Made by a program: the position numbers and the translations under genes
Assembly (NCBI GenBank): GCA_050084515.1
Contig: CM114273.1
Span: 21,886,001-21,950,000, forward strand
Direction of reading: 5' to 3'
Origin: Blasia pusilla
Taxonomy: Eukaryota > Marchantiophyta > Marchantiopsida > Blasiales
Length of the DNA stretch: 64,000 bases
The notes under the pieces: generated by a model
Seen by the model: only the letters and a program-made list of their open reading frames with translations
Database searches by the model: none
Told to the model about the DNA's origin: nothing
Shown: positions 11,253-21,910 of the stretch, in pieces
How the letters are laid out: every line of letters starts with the position of its first letter
How positions within the stretch are numbered: the stretch's first letter is position 1

Positions 11253-11579
11253 TTGGATGTGACTGCAGGGCGCACTATGCTGAGAGTGCGTGACGTTTTG
11301 CCATCCGGTGTTCTCTTGCTTGAGGGACGCAATGGTATGGTATGGAAGGACCATGTACGTAATTGTGCACCATGTCACCTTCCTAACATTGATGGTACAA
11401 TAGATCCGAGCTCAATAGTAGTTCCTGCAGGCTTGCGTTGTATGTTGTGTGGTTCTACTCGTGATGCGGCCACGATGCTAGTCTGTGATGGATATTCGAG
11501 AGGTTGCCATATGGCATGTTTGACGCCACCTCTCACTAGGGTTCCTCGGGGATGATGGATGTGTCCTAGATGTACATAG
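11253..11579 (+). pseudogene. Integrase C-terminal segment with PHD finger, copy A
   Basis: After VWKDHVRNCAPCHLPN comes a Cys4-His-Cys3 pattern at 11439-11573: CMLC, LVC, GC, H, AC, then WMCPRC. The spacing and CLTPPLTRVPRG are those of a PHD finger, a domain that usually binds histone H3 tails. A TGA sits directly before the Trp, so this copy's finger would be truncated. In copy B the Trp of the RGWH motif is kept, but two zinc ligands are changed to Tyr. The likely role is chromatin targeting of integration; this is inferred from the position after integrase, where other Ty3 families carry a chromodomain. Confidence 0.8.
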
Positions 11580-11756
11580 AGGAGATACTAGGTAGGTTTC
11601 GATTCTGAATTTTTCTGTGACATGGATGACAAGAAGGCGACTAACAATGGGGCCACATGAGCACCCGACCTTTCTGCTCTTAGCGGCCTAGAGATGTATG
11701 TCATGGTAGGTAGGGATAGATGGCTATCTAGAGTTAGAGGGACCTAACCACCAACT
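11574..11756 (+). other. 3' untranslated region of copy A
   Basis: Between the PHD finger and the purine tract. Conserved with copy B on its minus strand (about 40768-40950), including gtaggtagggatag and tagagttagagggacctaacc. No open frame. Confidence 0.5.
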
Positions 11757-11765
11757 AGGGGGGCG
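11757..11765 (+). other. Polypurine tract, copy A
   Basis: AGGGGGGCG directly upstream of the first tail copy (11766). Copy B has tataggggcg in the same place on its minus strand (40758-40767). In LTR retroelements the purine tract primes plus-strand DNA and marks the start of the 3' repeat, so the tail, not P, appears to be the first segment of that repeat. Confidence 0.6.
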
Positions 11766-12539
11766 ATTGGAGATATTCTAGTACTTCTCGCCTCTGTGTA
11801 TGGATGCCATGAGTTAGCATGGGATCGTGTGTGTTTGTGTGTGTGTTCGATGACAACGATGTATGTTGTGTAGCGATGTGTATGCGCACGACAGCTGTCA
11901 TGACTGTTAGGATAGATCGGTGGGATCTAGCACAGCGTCTGCACGAGTAGTGGAGAACAGGCCCAGGAGGTCGAGAATGACCAGTTGAGGCCCCGAGAAA
12001 CCTGAGACAACATGTTTCCCCGTCGTTTCAGCTCATCTGGAGCCATATAGAGAAACTTACTATTTTGAGTAAGTTTCCATGTTGGAGATAGTTGAATTTC
12101 CACTTTGGGAAGTGGCCTTTGACCTGCTACAACAGGTCACGAGACAAGGAGGTGACTTGCGAGCATAGGTTACGGTTGAGAGGGCTTGGGAGAGGGAAGG
12201 GGATATACCTCCAAGAGAGAGAGAGGGGTTGAGAGCTCATTCTCTCTTTGTTGAACCTCTTGGCATAAGGCGCCGGAGCTATGGTCCCTTGCCTTGTGAG
12301 TATAATCCAAGTCTCGCATTAGGAGAGTGGGTTTGGTTTGACATGAGAGAGAGTGCACACCTTCGAGAGCTATGGTGTGAGATGGTGTAGAGAGAGATTG
12401 AATCTTACTTTATTGGAGATATTTTGGTACTTCTCGCCTCTGTGTATGGATGCCATGATTTAGCATGGGATCGTGTGTGTTTGTGTGTGTGTTCGATGAC
12501 AACGATGTATGTTTTGTAGCGATGTGTATGCGCACGACA
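11766..12539 (+). repeat. Copy A 3' terminal array: tail (B1) - 2 bp - P (A2) - tail (B2)
   Basis: Tail B1 is 11766-11893 (128 bp, starts ATTGGAGATATT, ends GCGCACGACA). Two bases (GC) follow. P begins at 11896 (TGTCATGACTG) and ends at 12411, and a second 128-bp tail, B2, is 12412-12539. The B1/A2 junction gacagctgtc (11890-11899) is a perfect 10-bp palindrome. The same order is found reversed in copy B (40033-40757). Confidence 0.85.
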
Positions 12540-12738
12540 AAGCCATCTTCCTCACTCTTATGCATCCCGGCAAAGCAGGAGTACTCTTCCTCACTTCCTG
12601 CTACGGGGGGGGCGGTTGTGGGGTCTCGGTGTATATGCATGAGTGTCTTTTTGTTTATGTGCGGATCTACCCGTACGTTGGGGAAGACCGGTGTTGTGTG
12701 GTGTGTAGATATGACCAGCAATGTGTATGTGCACGACA
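12540..12738 (+). repeat. Right copy of AAGC and right part of the solo terminal repeat
   Basis: 12540-12543 is the right target duplication of copy A. The interrupted solo repeat resumes immediately (catcttcctcactcttat, compare 2022-2036) and ends GTGCACGACA at 12738, like the tail of the A/B/C family. A G8 run lies near 12606. Confidence 0.6.
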
Positions 12739-12789
12739 ACTACCTTGAGATTTCGCATTATATATATTTTTTGTTAGCACCGTGTTAGA

Positions 12790-13375
12790 TTTTCATGTTG
12801 GATTTCCCAAAACCTCATGGAGTTTTGCATGTTTGCATTAGTAGGTAATTCAATGGTTCATATCTTCTTTTGGAATTTTTGGGATGGAGAAATAGAATCA
12901 TCAAAGAAAACACATTTTCCATTTTTACTCATTGATAGGAGGTCCAAGGGATCTAAAATAATTCATCATGTTGAGTACCCCCCATACATATATCTGAAAA
13001 GTTTGGAGGTTTTGGGAGGTTCAATCCTCATGGAACATCCTTCTCCTTGCTTAAATTCATTTTTTTGCATTAATCTACTCGTAACATCACATTGAATCAT
13101 TAGACGGATCTAAAAGTTGTAGGGGAACATTCTTGCTTATATTTTGATTTAACAAATGGCTTAGATGTTGTGAAAGTCACTTAAAATATGAGCTATGAGT
13201 TAAAATTGGTATTTCCCAATGTTTATTGTTAGCTTAACTTTGGAGCATTATTTTCCCAAAAAAAATTTGAGCCAACTCCTCATGCTTCTATGTATGACTT
13301 GATAGAGATTTAGAAATTTTTTGGTTAGTATGAGAGAAATTAGACACTCACAAGTCTTCCAACTTTAAGTTTCCA
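12790..13375 (+). repeat. Diverged direct repeat, right copy
   Basis: Same-orientation partner of 4690-5350. AT-rich, no coding signal: the open frame at 12817-13095 is matched by a broken frame in the left copy. Confidence 0.65.
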
Positions 13376-13744
13376 TATATTACCATTACTTATACATTAA
13401 AGAAAATGGATGGTTTATAGATAATGTTATTGCATACTTAATTATGATTTATGATTTATGATTTATGATTATTATAATATATCATGACCAATAAGAAAAT
13501 GGCATGTCGTAGTATGGGATATTAAGTTCCCTATAATAGATTTTTAGTTATTTTTATTGGCCTACCAATTATTCAGACCCTAAATTATCATAGGTCCTAG
13601 AAAAATTTCATCAAGGCCTTTCTTAATTATAATTCACCTATTTTAAAAAATTAAATATCCCTTTCACCATACTTGCATCAAATGCTAATATCCTCACGTG
13701 ACGTCTTCGAGCATTGAAATAATGGATGACTAGACTATGATAGT
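13376..13744. other. AT-rich sequence with short tandem repeat
   Basis: No gene. A small tandem repeat of tatgattta lies at about 13445-13470. Confidence 0.4.
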
Positions 13745-13895
13745 CAAAGGAACTAGGTCTGAAAAAAGTTTAAGATTAGAGATTCAAATAAAAATTTATT
13801 ATGAAAATGACCAACAAGTGATAGATTTCAATGTGTGGCATAAGAGAGTTGGGCATATCTGCATATGAACCTTGCCACGTCTTTTATAGTGGAAT
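13745..13895 (+). pseudogene. Ty1/copia relic, integrase zinc-binding start (segment 3)
   Basis: Matches 47070-47200 of the copia at 45-51 kb (ggaactagrtctg..., aatgtgtggcataa, ttgggcatat). It picks up where segment 2 stopped at 3732, which shows that 3733-13744 is an insertion. Confidence 0.65.
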
Positions 13896-15300
13896 GATGA
13901 GTTTCCATACGATGCTTTTGTAGAGATCAGAGATAGAGTCCAATAGATTATAGATAACCTATTGGGAAGTAGGATAATTTACTATAATAGATTTCCCTTT
14001 TATGTGGATCTATTTGGAGGTCATATGGGGATCTCACTATTGTGGGTAAACTCCCAAATTATGTAAGCTTTGACTTTCTATTCATAAAAAATTGCTTGGA
14101 CTTTGTCCTTATACAACCTTGTTTGAGACCTTGGACCCAAGCGTCTAGTTAAGGGCGACCAATAATTAAAATGTGAGTAGTGAATGTGGATGAGACGCCA
14201 TGAGACTAGAAACAATATGGAAAGGGCGGAAAGAAAACGATGAGACACCAAACGGGGAGTCAAGATAAGCACTATCCATGAGTCACATGAAATGTAGGTC
14301 CAAGCTCCAAGATACTTTTTGGGGAGCCGAAAGTTGCATAATCAACATGGACCATCTTGATCTGTGCCTAAGCATCTTCATGGATAACTAGTTAAACGCG
14401 GGTTTCTAGATGACAAACCATATTTAAGCCGAGGGCCAAAATGGAGGGTCCAAGGGGAAGAATTGGGAAGGTGGGGTTCTCGGGAAGAACCCCAAAAGTA
14501 CCTATTGGGGGAGAGGACGCTCTCCCTTTCTACCCGCTTGAGTTCTTAAACCAAGAACTAATTATGATGCATGTCTCGTCGTGTTTTAGGTTTGAGCTAG
14601 GAGCACAACTTGAGGAAATCATCTACGCTCTCGAGTATAGGCGAGAGACTTGGGGATATTGGTTGAGGCTTGGGGAAGGAGCTTCCTAAGGAGACGATAT
14701 ACATATAGGAGGACTCGATCCAATTAGCACTTGGGGATCTCTCAACTATTTGTGAAACGTGCAACCGGTTGAGTCTTTGGGACTCAACCTAAGTCTTCTG
14801 CTTGCAAATGTCAAAATCAAGAATGCTTTGGGGTGAAGCTAGGAGAAGTAGAAGTCGGACTTTATGAGGATGAGGAATAGAAGGAAAGAGACAAGATGGA
14901 AATGTTTGGACCGATGCTTCGAGGGCACGAAAATGTGCAATGGCAAAGAGTGGGCCACCCATGGGATCACCTTGACATGTGCCACAAGCTGATTCCATTC
15001 AACAATCGGTTACTCCACCAGAAGTGTCGATAGACCATGACAAACCAACTTGAAATCGAAGTAGACATGTGATCGAAAACCTTTTTTTTTAATCAATTTA
15101 ATTTCCTTCTTATAATTCATTGCTGAAGAATGAAATAATATGCCTTTGTGGTGGGCCCGAGAGGAAAACCTCTGGTCCCCACAAGACGTCCACGTGGGTC
15201 TGACGGAGAGGGAAATGGAAGGCACGTGCGAGCTCGGAGTACGGGTGTGTGAGGAATCTGCGAGGGAAGGCTCGTAAGGAAAAGAGCAGTCCACGTGGCA
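13896..15300. other. Decayed repeat sequence; possible old relative of the 1-kb LTR family
   Basis: About 14400-14680 shares order and motifs with 41910-42100 (gagggccaaaatggagggtcc; ggggttctcg...accccaaaagtacc), so it may be an ancient member of the same LTR family. The rest has no recognisable content, and the open frames here are short and unsupported. Confidence 0.3.
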
Positions 15301-17234
15301 CAAAGCGACCGAACTTCTGTTACTCCGCCCCTAGCGTCGTCGGATCCGGTCCCTTGTGAGTCGCGAGCCAGACGACGCCACGTCGTTCTTGTAACGTTAT
15401 GCGTTTTTTCGCTTAACTAGCCTAAAAGCGCTCCTTCTGCCCGGCTAGCCAAAACGACCCAGTCCGAGCTGCTGCCCGCCTCCAAATTTGCCCACCGCTG
15501 CCCTGCCCTGCCCGGTTTCAGTTCATGAATGCGTGCGTTCCCTTGGGAGTTCGTTGGTAGCAGCGCTTTATGAACGAAGTGTTTGTGTAGTCTTCTCATC
15601 CGACGGATCGTCAAAGTCAGCTGAGCTCGGATCGAGCGCTCCCATTCTCATCCATCTGGTGCGGTGCGCTGCGGTCGGGGTCGGGGTCCACTTCGGTCAA
15701 GCCAATCGGAGCTCTCGTGCTCAAGCGGAGGAAGCAGCGCCAGAGATCGCAGGAATCGATGTGCCGCTGGTATAAGTAGTAATAATGTAGCAGCGGCAGC
15801 GGCGAGCAGGATTGTGGCTGATGAATTGTTGCTTCATGAAAAGGTAGATCAGAGAGGGAGGGAGAAGCGGAGAGAGAGAGAGAGAGAGAGGAATTTGTAT
15901 GCAATCTTCCGATTCTTGCGGTCCTGTGACGTGCTGGCGGAATTTGAAAGTTTGAAGGGAGCGCGCGTTCGGCACCTCTGTAAAGGTGAGACGCACATCA
16001 TGAATCGCTGAAAAAGTGATCAGAGAGAGAGAGAGAAAGATGATTAATTGTACGCGGGGACCGCAAGGGACTTTGATTCGCAGAGTGCGCAACAATTAAA
16101 AGTGGACAGAGTACAAGATAGAGAAAGGATAAATCAATTGTCCACGGGCCCAATTGTAGAGAGAGAAAATGGATGGATCAATTGCCAAGAGGGGTGTGGG
16201 ACTCGAACCCACAATACTCCGACTACTACCAGACAGGGAGATTAGTAAATTTCGTGGACCAACGGGGAAACCTGTAGGCTTATGGGACTCCATCCATATG
16301 TGCGCCATAGCGTCGCATCCGAAGAGCTTGGATATAACCCAGTTCCTCACGACCTGATGCTTATTTCTTCCAGTTCTTTTCGTTTTTCAGTTCTTTTCTT
16401 CAGATGTGTTCGGAGTTGCTCTGCAGTCAGAAATGTGATAGGGATTGCTCAAATTGTTCGTCCGTAGGCAGGAGTGAGGAGCTAGGACCAATGCTACATG
16501 GAGTTTGTGAGAGGGGTTGGGTTGAGGGATTTTTTTCTCGTGAGATTTTAAAGAAATTCCCATGTTTGAACGCATTATGTGACCGTTCGCCGCATCCTTC
16601 CTATCTCAGGAGATTGTTCATGAGCTCATTGTCTGATGGGTGGTCCCGCTCTTAGATCTGTCCTCGAGAGTAGTTCTGGTGCGCACTGTTGCGAATTGTT
16701 TCCTTATTCTATGCGAATTGGGTGTTTTTCCCTTTGAAGTGAGGTAGTCTAATGGCTACTGAGTGTATCTAGGCCTGACTCCCGAGGACATTCACTGGTC
16801 GGTAGATAGTCGAACCCATCTCCTTCACCAATTCTTCGGTACAAAATACGTTTTTTGCGAACGAAGCTCTCTTTTGGAATCCGCTATGCAGTTCTCTTAC
16901 AATCGCTATTCTGTTCTCGAGCCCAATTGCGCCGGTGAGCTCGCTGGGTTTGAAAGGAAGCGACCTCCATCTCCGAGCTTAATTTCCCTTCACCGATCCG
17001 AACAGCATTCGCTTGCTTCTCCAGACTCTAGAATTGTGCTGGGTCGTTGTGGTTGGTTAGCTGGTATTCTTTGAAAGCAATTGTGAGACTAAGTTTGTGA
17101 CCGCCATGAACTCCTTGTATCCAGCAGGTGGTGGGGCGGATGGATGCCATCTCTTGAGTTTCTCAGCTTCGCGCCTTGTCTCTGGACACCGCTAGAGCTG
17201 CCCGAGAGTCGAGTGATTGAACAAGCTTCCAGCA
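15301..17234. other. Intergenic region upstream of the transporter gene
   Basis: GC content rises here relative to the repeats. It contains (GA)n tracts at about 15863-15891 and 16022-16036, common in plant 5' regions. At 16203-16219 a sequence on the minus strand has the form of a tRNA T-arm (5-bp stem, TTCGAGT loop) but no acceptor or D-arm to go with it. No coding region is supported; 17106-17195 and 17144-17371 are upstream open frames relative to the gene start at 17235. Confidence 0.4.
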
Positions 17235-20200
17235 ATGCCCGGGTTGGTGCACATACTGTTGGGTGCACCACCAGGCCTCTCGCCCACTCCAAGCTCCTCG
17301 TTGTTTTCCTGCAAGTGTCGGAAGAACCCTTCTCGACGTTTGCTCACTTTGTCTCCAGAGTCTCTACATAATGTTGGAGCTCAATTGCGCCCTATGAGAG
17401 GTCCTTTGGCTGGGAGAAGCAGCGCTGCGGGTGTTATCCACCACAATGCCTGGAACAAACTGGACCAATCGGATGCTCGGAGGATTTCAGTGGTCAGGTC
17501 TTGCAGTTCGTCGGAGAGGCTGGTCCAGCAGCAAACGGTTGGGAAAGAGGACTTGAAAGTTCTGGCCATCGCTGTAGCTACTGTCATCCTCGCTACGGGA
17601 AATAAAATTCTGTACAAGATGGCTTTGGTTCCCATGAAAGAGTATCCCTTCTTTTTGGCTCAATTAACCACTTTCGGGTACATTTCTTTGCCAACTCCCA
17701 CGGCTGGAGCCACTCCATTTCCGATCTTTCTCTCTGGAATTTGAACCTCTTGCCATTCCCACGAAAAAGAATCCTCGAGAGAGTAATTGAGTAGTGCCGG
17801 TCCTAACGTTGCGACCGTAGTATAGTCTCTAGATTGATGCGCCGTGATATCAACCTAGGGACTATAGTCATTAAGTAGTGCCTGTCGTAGCCTTGAAGAG
17901 AGAGAGAGAGAGCACACTAATTAAGCAGTGCCTGTCGTAGCCCTGCGACCATACTTCAGGATGAAGGTTCTTTGCAAATTGACACCATGACCACTCTCTC
18001 TCCAGCTCCTCTGTAATTGGTGGACAGACCAAAGCTGTCGATTGTATTGCAGTTGGAAGGTCCTCTTGTAGTTGCAGTGTGGATGAATGTGTCTTAATTG
18101 GTGGAAATTTTGCTGAACACAGCATTGTATGCACATTGCGTGGACCACGGTGGTCTATGGTCCGGGGTACAGGTATGTGCTGGTGTACTTCACGATCCTC
18201 TTCTTTCGCTACAAAGCTGGAATCGTGACGAAGGAAATGCTAAAACTGCCCAAGCAACAATTTGCTGCAATGGGTGCTCTTGAAGCTCTCGGACTTGCTT
18301 CAGGCATGGCATCTGCAGGTATTCCTCCAAAATCACTTTTTTTTTTCATGCAAAGAGAGCAATTCAACAGGATTTGTTCTGTACTTTGATGTCTGAATCC
18401 CAGTATTTATCTGGCTTCTTAAACCCCTTCCAGACGGCCTTCACATGGCGTAAACCATTTATCAGTGGACTTCGTGTTACATGGAATGGTAGGCTTCTGT
18501 TTATGATTTTAGTACTTCCAAAGGAGCTATTCTTGGGTGAAGTAATGGGAAGTGAAGGGCGTCAGAGTTTCATCTGCTCATCTGTTGCTCTGACAAAGCT
18601 GTTGCACCACTTAGCATCCACAGAACTCTGCAGAGGCGCTTTTCTCCTGCCGCCTGAGGTGTATATCTTTTCTCCAGCTTTTTAGAATACGAGACCAAAG
18701 ACTGGGTTATGGCCAAAGTCATGATATGTTCACCGCCTTTTGTGAGAAAGCCAATGCTACTTCTCTGTCCTGGCATTGCTTATGGAATTCATCTCTAAGA
18801 GTGGGCTTCTGGTTGTTCATTCAGCGGTTCTTCCTGCAGCCTCTTTACCCGTTCTAATGCAGGTAAAATATTTAGTTCCATGCACTCGCATTTCTTGGTG
18901 CTTCGTTGCTGAAGATGCTCTAGTTTTCAGACTACTTGATGGAACAGGAGGATCATTTGAGCCTATGCCCCAATGCTGCTAGGGAACTGTTATTTCTGTA
19001 TTTATCACTTGAACCTTTTGTTTGACTAATTTCATTAGCTGTGAAGTTATGGCTCATCTCCATATCGGTCTAGGGCCTATGCCAACTTCAAGTGTGCTGG
19101 AGCATTGCCATGTTTCAGCACTAACAGAGCATAGTCCTCCAAGTAGCTAACGTTGTAATTGACCATGATCTCAGGTCTTTCTGGTCTGGCAGCTGATATT
19201 GTCTGCCACGTTTCTTGGGAAAAGATACTCGACCGAGCAGATTCTAGGTTGTCTACTTGTTGTTGCTGGAGTCATTATTGTGGTCGCCAGGTACTAATGT
19301 GAAATTGCTATTCGTACCATGTTTTTGCATGACTCCTTGAGCGTTTATGCCTATGATCTCTTGCCATTCTACTAATTTGGGCAAGGTTGGATGTTCACAG
19401 TAGTAGTGGTGCGGAGTCACTGCAATTAGGGGGCCTGATCTGGCCTCTTGTTATGGTATTTTCTTCGCTATGTCTTGCTGCCTCTTCCATCTTAAAGGTG
19501 ATTTCTCTTTGCCACTACCCTTAACAGCTGCTTGTTCCTTGCGGTGAACTCTATCCACCTACACAGTTCTGGCTGTGTCCTGTACAAACCTTCCTTGAGG
19601 GGTGTGAACTCAGATTCTGTGGATATTGATAATCTTTCTAGGTCTACTGTTCCCATCACCCTGTTGCAAGCTCTTTTGTGCTATTCCTTCACTTCGATTA
19701 TCTACGTACATGACCTTCACTAGTTACTTCTTTCGTCTCTCTCCAGCTGGGTCTGGTCGCTGGAAGTACACGTGGAACAGTTAACTTCTTAGATCAAAGC
19801 GATCTTTGGTTGTTGTCACCTGTCTTTCTTGATCTGCATACATTTACTGTAAAGGTTGGAGCAAGTGCCATGGCCCCTCTAGGTCCTCGTTGAGTCAGTT
19901 CATTCTTTCAGTTTCTCTAGCACTACGTGCTTCACTCAGTGCCAGAGATGCACTCATGCTATCCTCCAAAAAACATCTTAGCTCTCTTGTTGCTTGCGAG
20001 CAGTAAGAAACGAGCTATATGAAGAGCTCTACAACTCTCGAGAGCTGATGAGGTCGGTGGGTTGTCAGGGTAGCTTGTCACTATAATGTTTGTAGTTGTT
20101 TATGGCCCTGGAGATTAGTATAGGGCAGTAGCCTGATCACACTGCATTCACCATAAGGCTTATTCAAATTTTTCATGATCTCGTTTGGTCTCAACCTATT

Positions 20201-21910
20201 TCGCTTTTAGTGGAGTTAGATCTTTAGTTTTGAAAATCTGAATAAGTGGTAGTGTTAGTACGCTCTTGACTATATTTGGACGAGCAAACACAAAGAGCTG
20301 CTAAAAGCTGTCGTTTTTCTTAGAGGAAAATGCCATGTCAAATCTTTTTACCAATTGCAGAGCCGGAATGATATTGAGGTATTTGGTTTTCAGGAAGGAG
20401 TGTTCAAGAATTCTGCTCGTTACTTAAAGGTACTGACTGACCAGAATATCCCGCTTCTTTGAGTCTCTAGAGAGCTCTTCAGCTTCATAAAGTTTTCCCT
20501 AGTTTGTAGTACCTACGAGTTTGTATCTAACAGTTGCCATGTACGGCCTCTAAGTCTATTCCAATTCACTAATTTGGCTCATCTATACGACTGCCATGGA
20601 TGTAACAACCTGTTTTTGGGCTTGAAGCAGCTCCAAAATATGATGGATTTTTCTTTCAGGAAGAGCACACAAGGTGTGTTTATGCGACCAACTTCTGTGT
20701 ATATCACAAACTCAATAAGGGCTGACAATCTTTCTGTTCTCACCTGTTGTGCAGGGTGGATCGGTCGATATTTTCGTGGTCAACTCGTTTGGCTCAGGTT
20801 TTCAGGTAACATCGTCTTGGTGCATCTGCTGGGAAGTGGGTGCTTTTCTTTGTTCAAGGCCTAGGAGAAACAATGTGCGCTTCTCTGGTTGTAGAGGAAG
20901 AAGTATTTCCAAGTTGTTGCTTATTGGATGTTTTCTTATCAACACCACCGCATTGTCTGAATTCTCCTCTCTTCACAAACAAAGGCAAGCTCACTAAACT
21001 GGATGAACACTTGCCAGGCACTCTTCGTTTTGCTACTACTGCCATTTTTGTCAAACACGCGTGGCATTCCTTTTAACCAGCTTTTAAGCCATTTTAAAGA
21101 CGGCACTGGATGCCTTCTCAATGCTGGCTCTCTTGTCAAAGGTATATCAAGACCTTAGCTTAACACGTAGATGTGTACACATTATCTTGGGATGTGTTTA
21201 TTGCTTATGATTACTGTGTGTGGTAGTCAACAGTTTATTCGCACTGGTCTAGTGACCTCCGTCAGTCTGTACATTGTTTCCAGTTTGATGCTTGAGGGCC
21301 TTTAAGATGTATTCTCTTCATTGAGTTGACAGGAAATATGCTTACTATCTATCCCACAACCACGACAGAGGGAATATATTCTGTTCTTGGGAAATTTATG
21401 TTTGTTCTGCACTCTTACACAACTGGCTCTTCTTGTATCATTTTTCAGTGAAGGTTTTTCTTGCATCCTATTTCAATACATGACTGAATGTCTTGTGACT
21501 TGTCAGGATGTGAAGGAGCGCCACTGGTCCCTGTGCTGTACGTGTTAGCTAACATGAGCTTCAACATAGCGAATCTGTCTTTGCTGAAATCATCCTCTGC
21601 AATAGTCTCTTCGCTTGCTTCGACCTTAGCAGGTGCACTTTTCACACCAGCTCGCAACCATAACGAGATGCAATACTCAGCACCTATCTCTTTCTCTCTG
21701 TAAGTCCCATGGCGCTCGGAAGGATTCACAAGTGGACCGTTGATTGTATGTGCAGTGCCTCTTGCGATCTACGCTTTCACCTTACCCCTGCCCTACCTCG
21801 GTACACCTCCTCCTCCACCCCCTGGATTGCTTCTGGGCTCCTCTATTTTGGTTGTGGGGCTGGCCACTTACAATTGGACCAACGTGAAGAAGCAAGCTAA
21901 GCAGGAATAG
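17235..21910 (+). CDS. CLT: CRT-like plastid transporter (chloroquine-resistance-transporter-like), ten exons
   Basis: Joined exons 17235-17677, 18173-18318, 18825-18862, 19175-19290, 19386-19497, 20394-20429, 20755-20805, 21018-21141, 21507-21632 and 21756-21910 give about 448 residues, all with GT-AG borders and phase kept. The start is the first in-frame ATG after a TGA at 17214-17216. The first 110 or so residues are Ser/Arg-rich, as in a chloroplast transit peptide. Then follow about ten hydrophobic segments with family landmarks: NKILYKMALVPMKEYPFF, GIVTKEMLKLP, ALGLASGMASAA, LPAASLPVLMQVFLVWQL, LDIFVVNSFGSGFQ-like VDIFVVNSFGSGFQ, FKDGTGCLLNAG, and KSSSAIVSSLAS. Arabidopsis CLT proteins sit in the plastid envelope and move glutathione and gamma-glutamylcysteine; that role is inferred by homology. 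The coding frame looks intact. Confidence 0.9.

Larger units (their letters stand above)
5843..12539 (+). mobile_element. Ty3/gypsy retrotransposon copy A (methyltransferase- and PHD-bearing family)
   Basis: A 6.7-kb element with TGTC...GACA ends and a 4-bp target duplication AAGC (5839-5842 and 12540-12543). Order seen: terminal segment P, long leader, truncated cytosine methyltransferase, reverse transcriptase, RNase H, integrase, PHD finger, purine tract, then tail-P-tail. Comparison with copy C shows a deletion joining the leader (to about 7425) directly to the middle of the methyltransferase, so gag, protease and motif I are gone. In-frame stops occur in integrase (10753) and before the last PHD cysteines. 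It is inserted in an older solo repeat of a related family. Confidence 0.85.

Noticed and set aside
11439-11573. RING or LIM domain reading of the Cys/His cluster
   Set aside because: Ligand order is Cys4-His-Cys3 with a Trp two residues before the last Cys pair, as in PHD fingers; RING has Cys3-His-Cys4.
5843-12539. Copy A as a DIRS/Ngaro-type element because of its split repeats
   Set aside because: The integrase is clearly DDE-type, with target duplications, and no tyrosine recombinase is present; only the terminal arrangement resembles that group.
16195-16265. tRNA-like T-arm on the minus strand (GTGGG stem, TTCGAGT loop)
   Set aside because: No matching acceptor stem, D-arm or anticodon arm can be folded around it; at best a tRNA-derived fragment.
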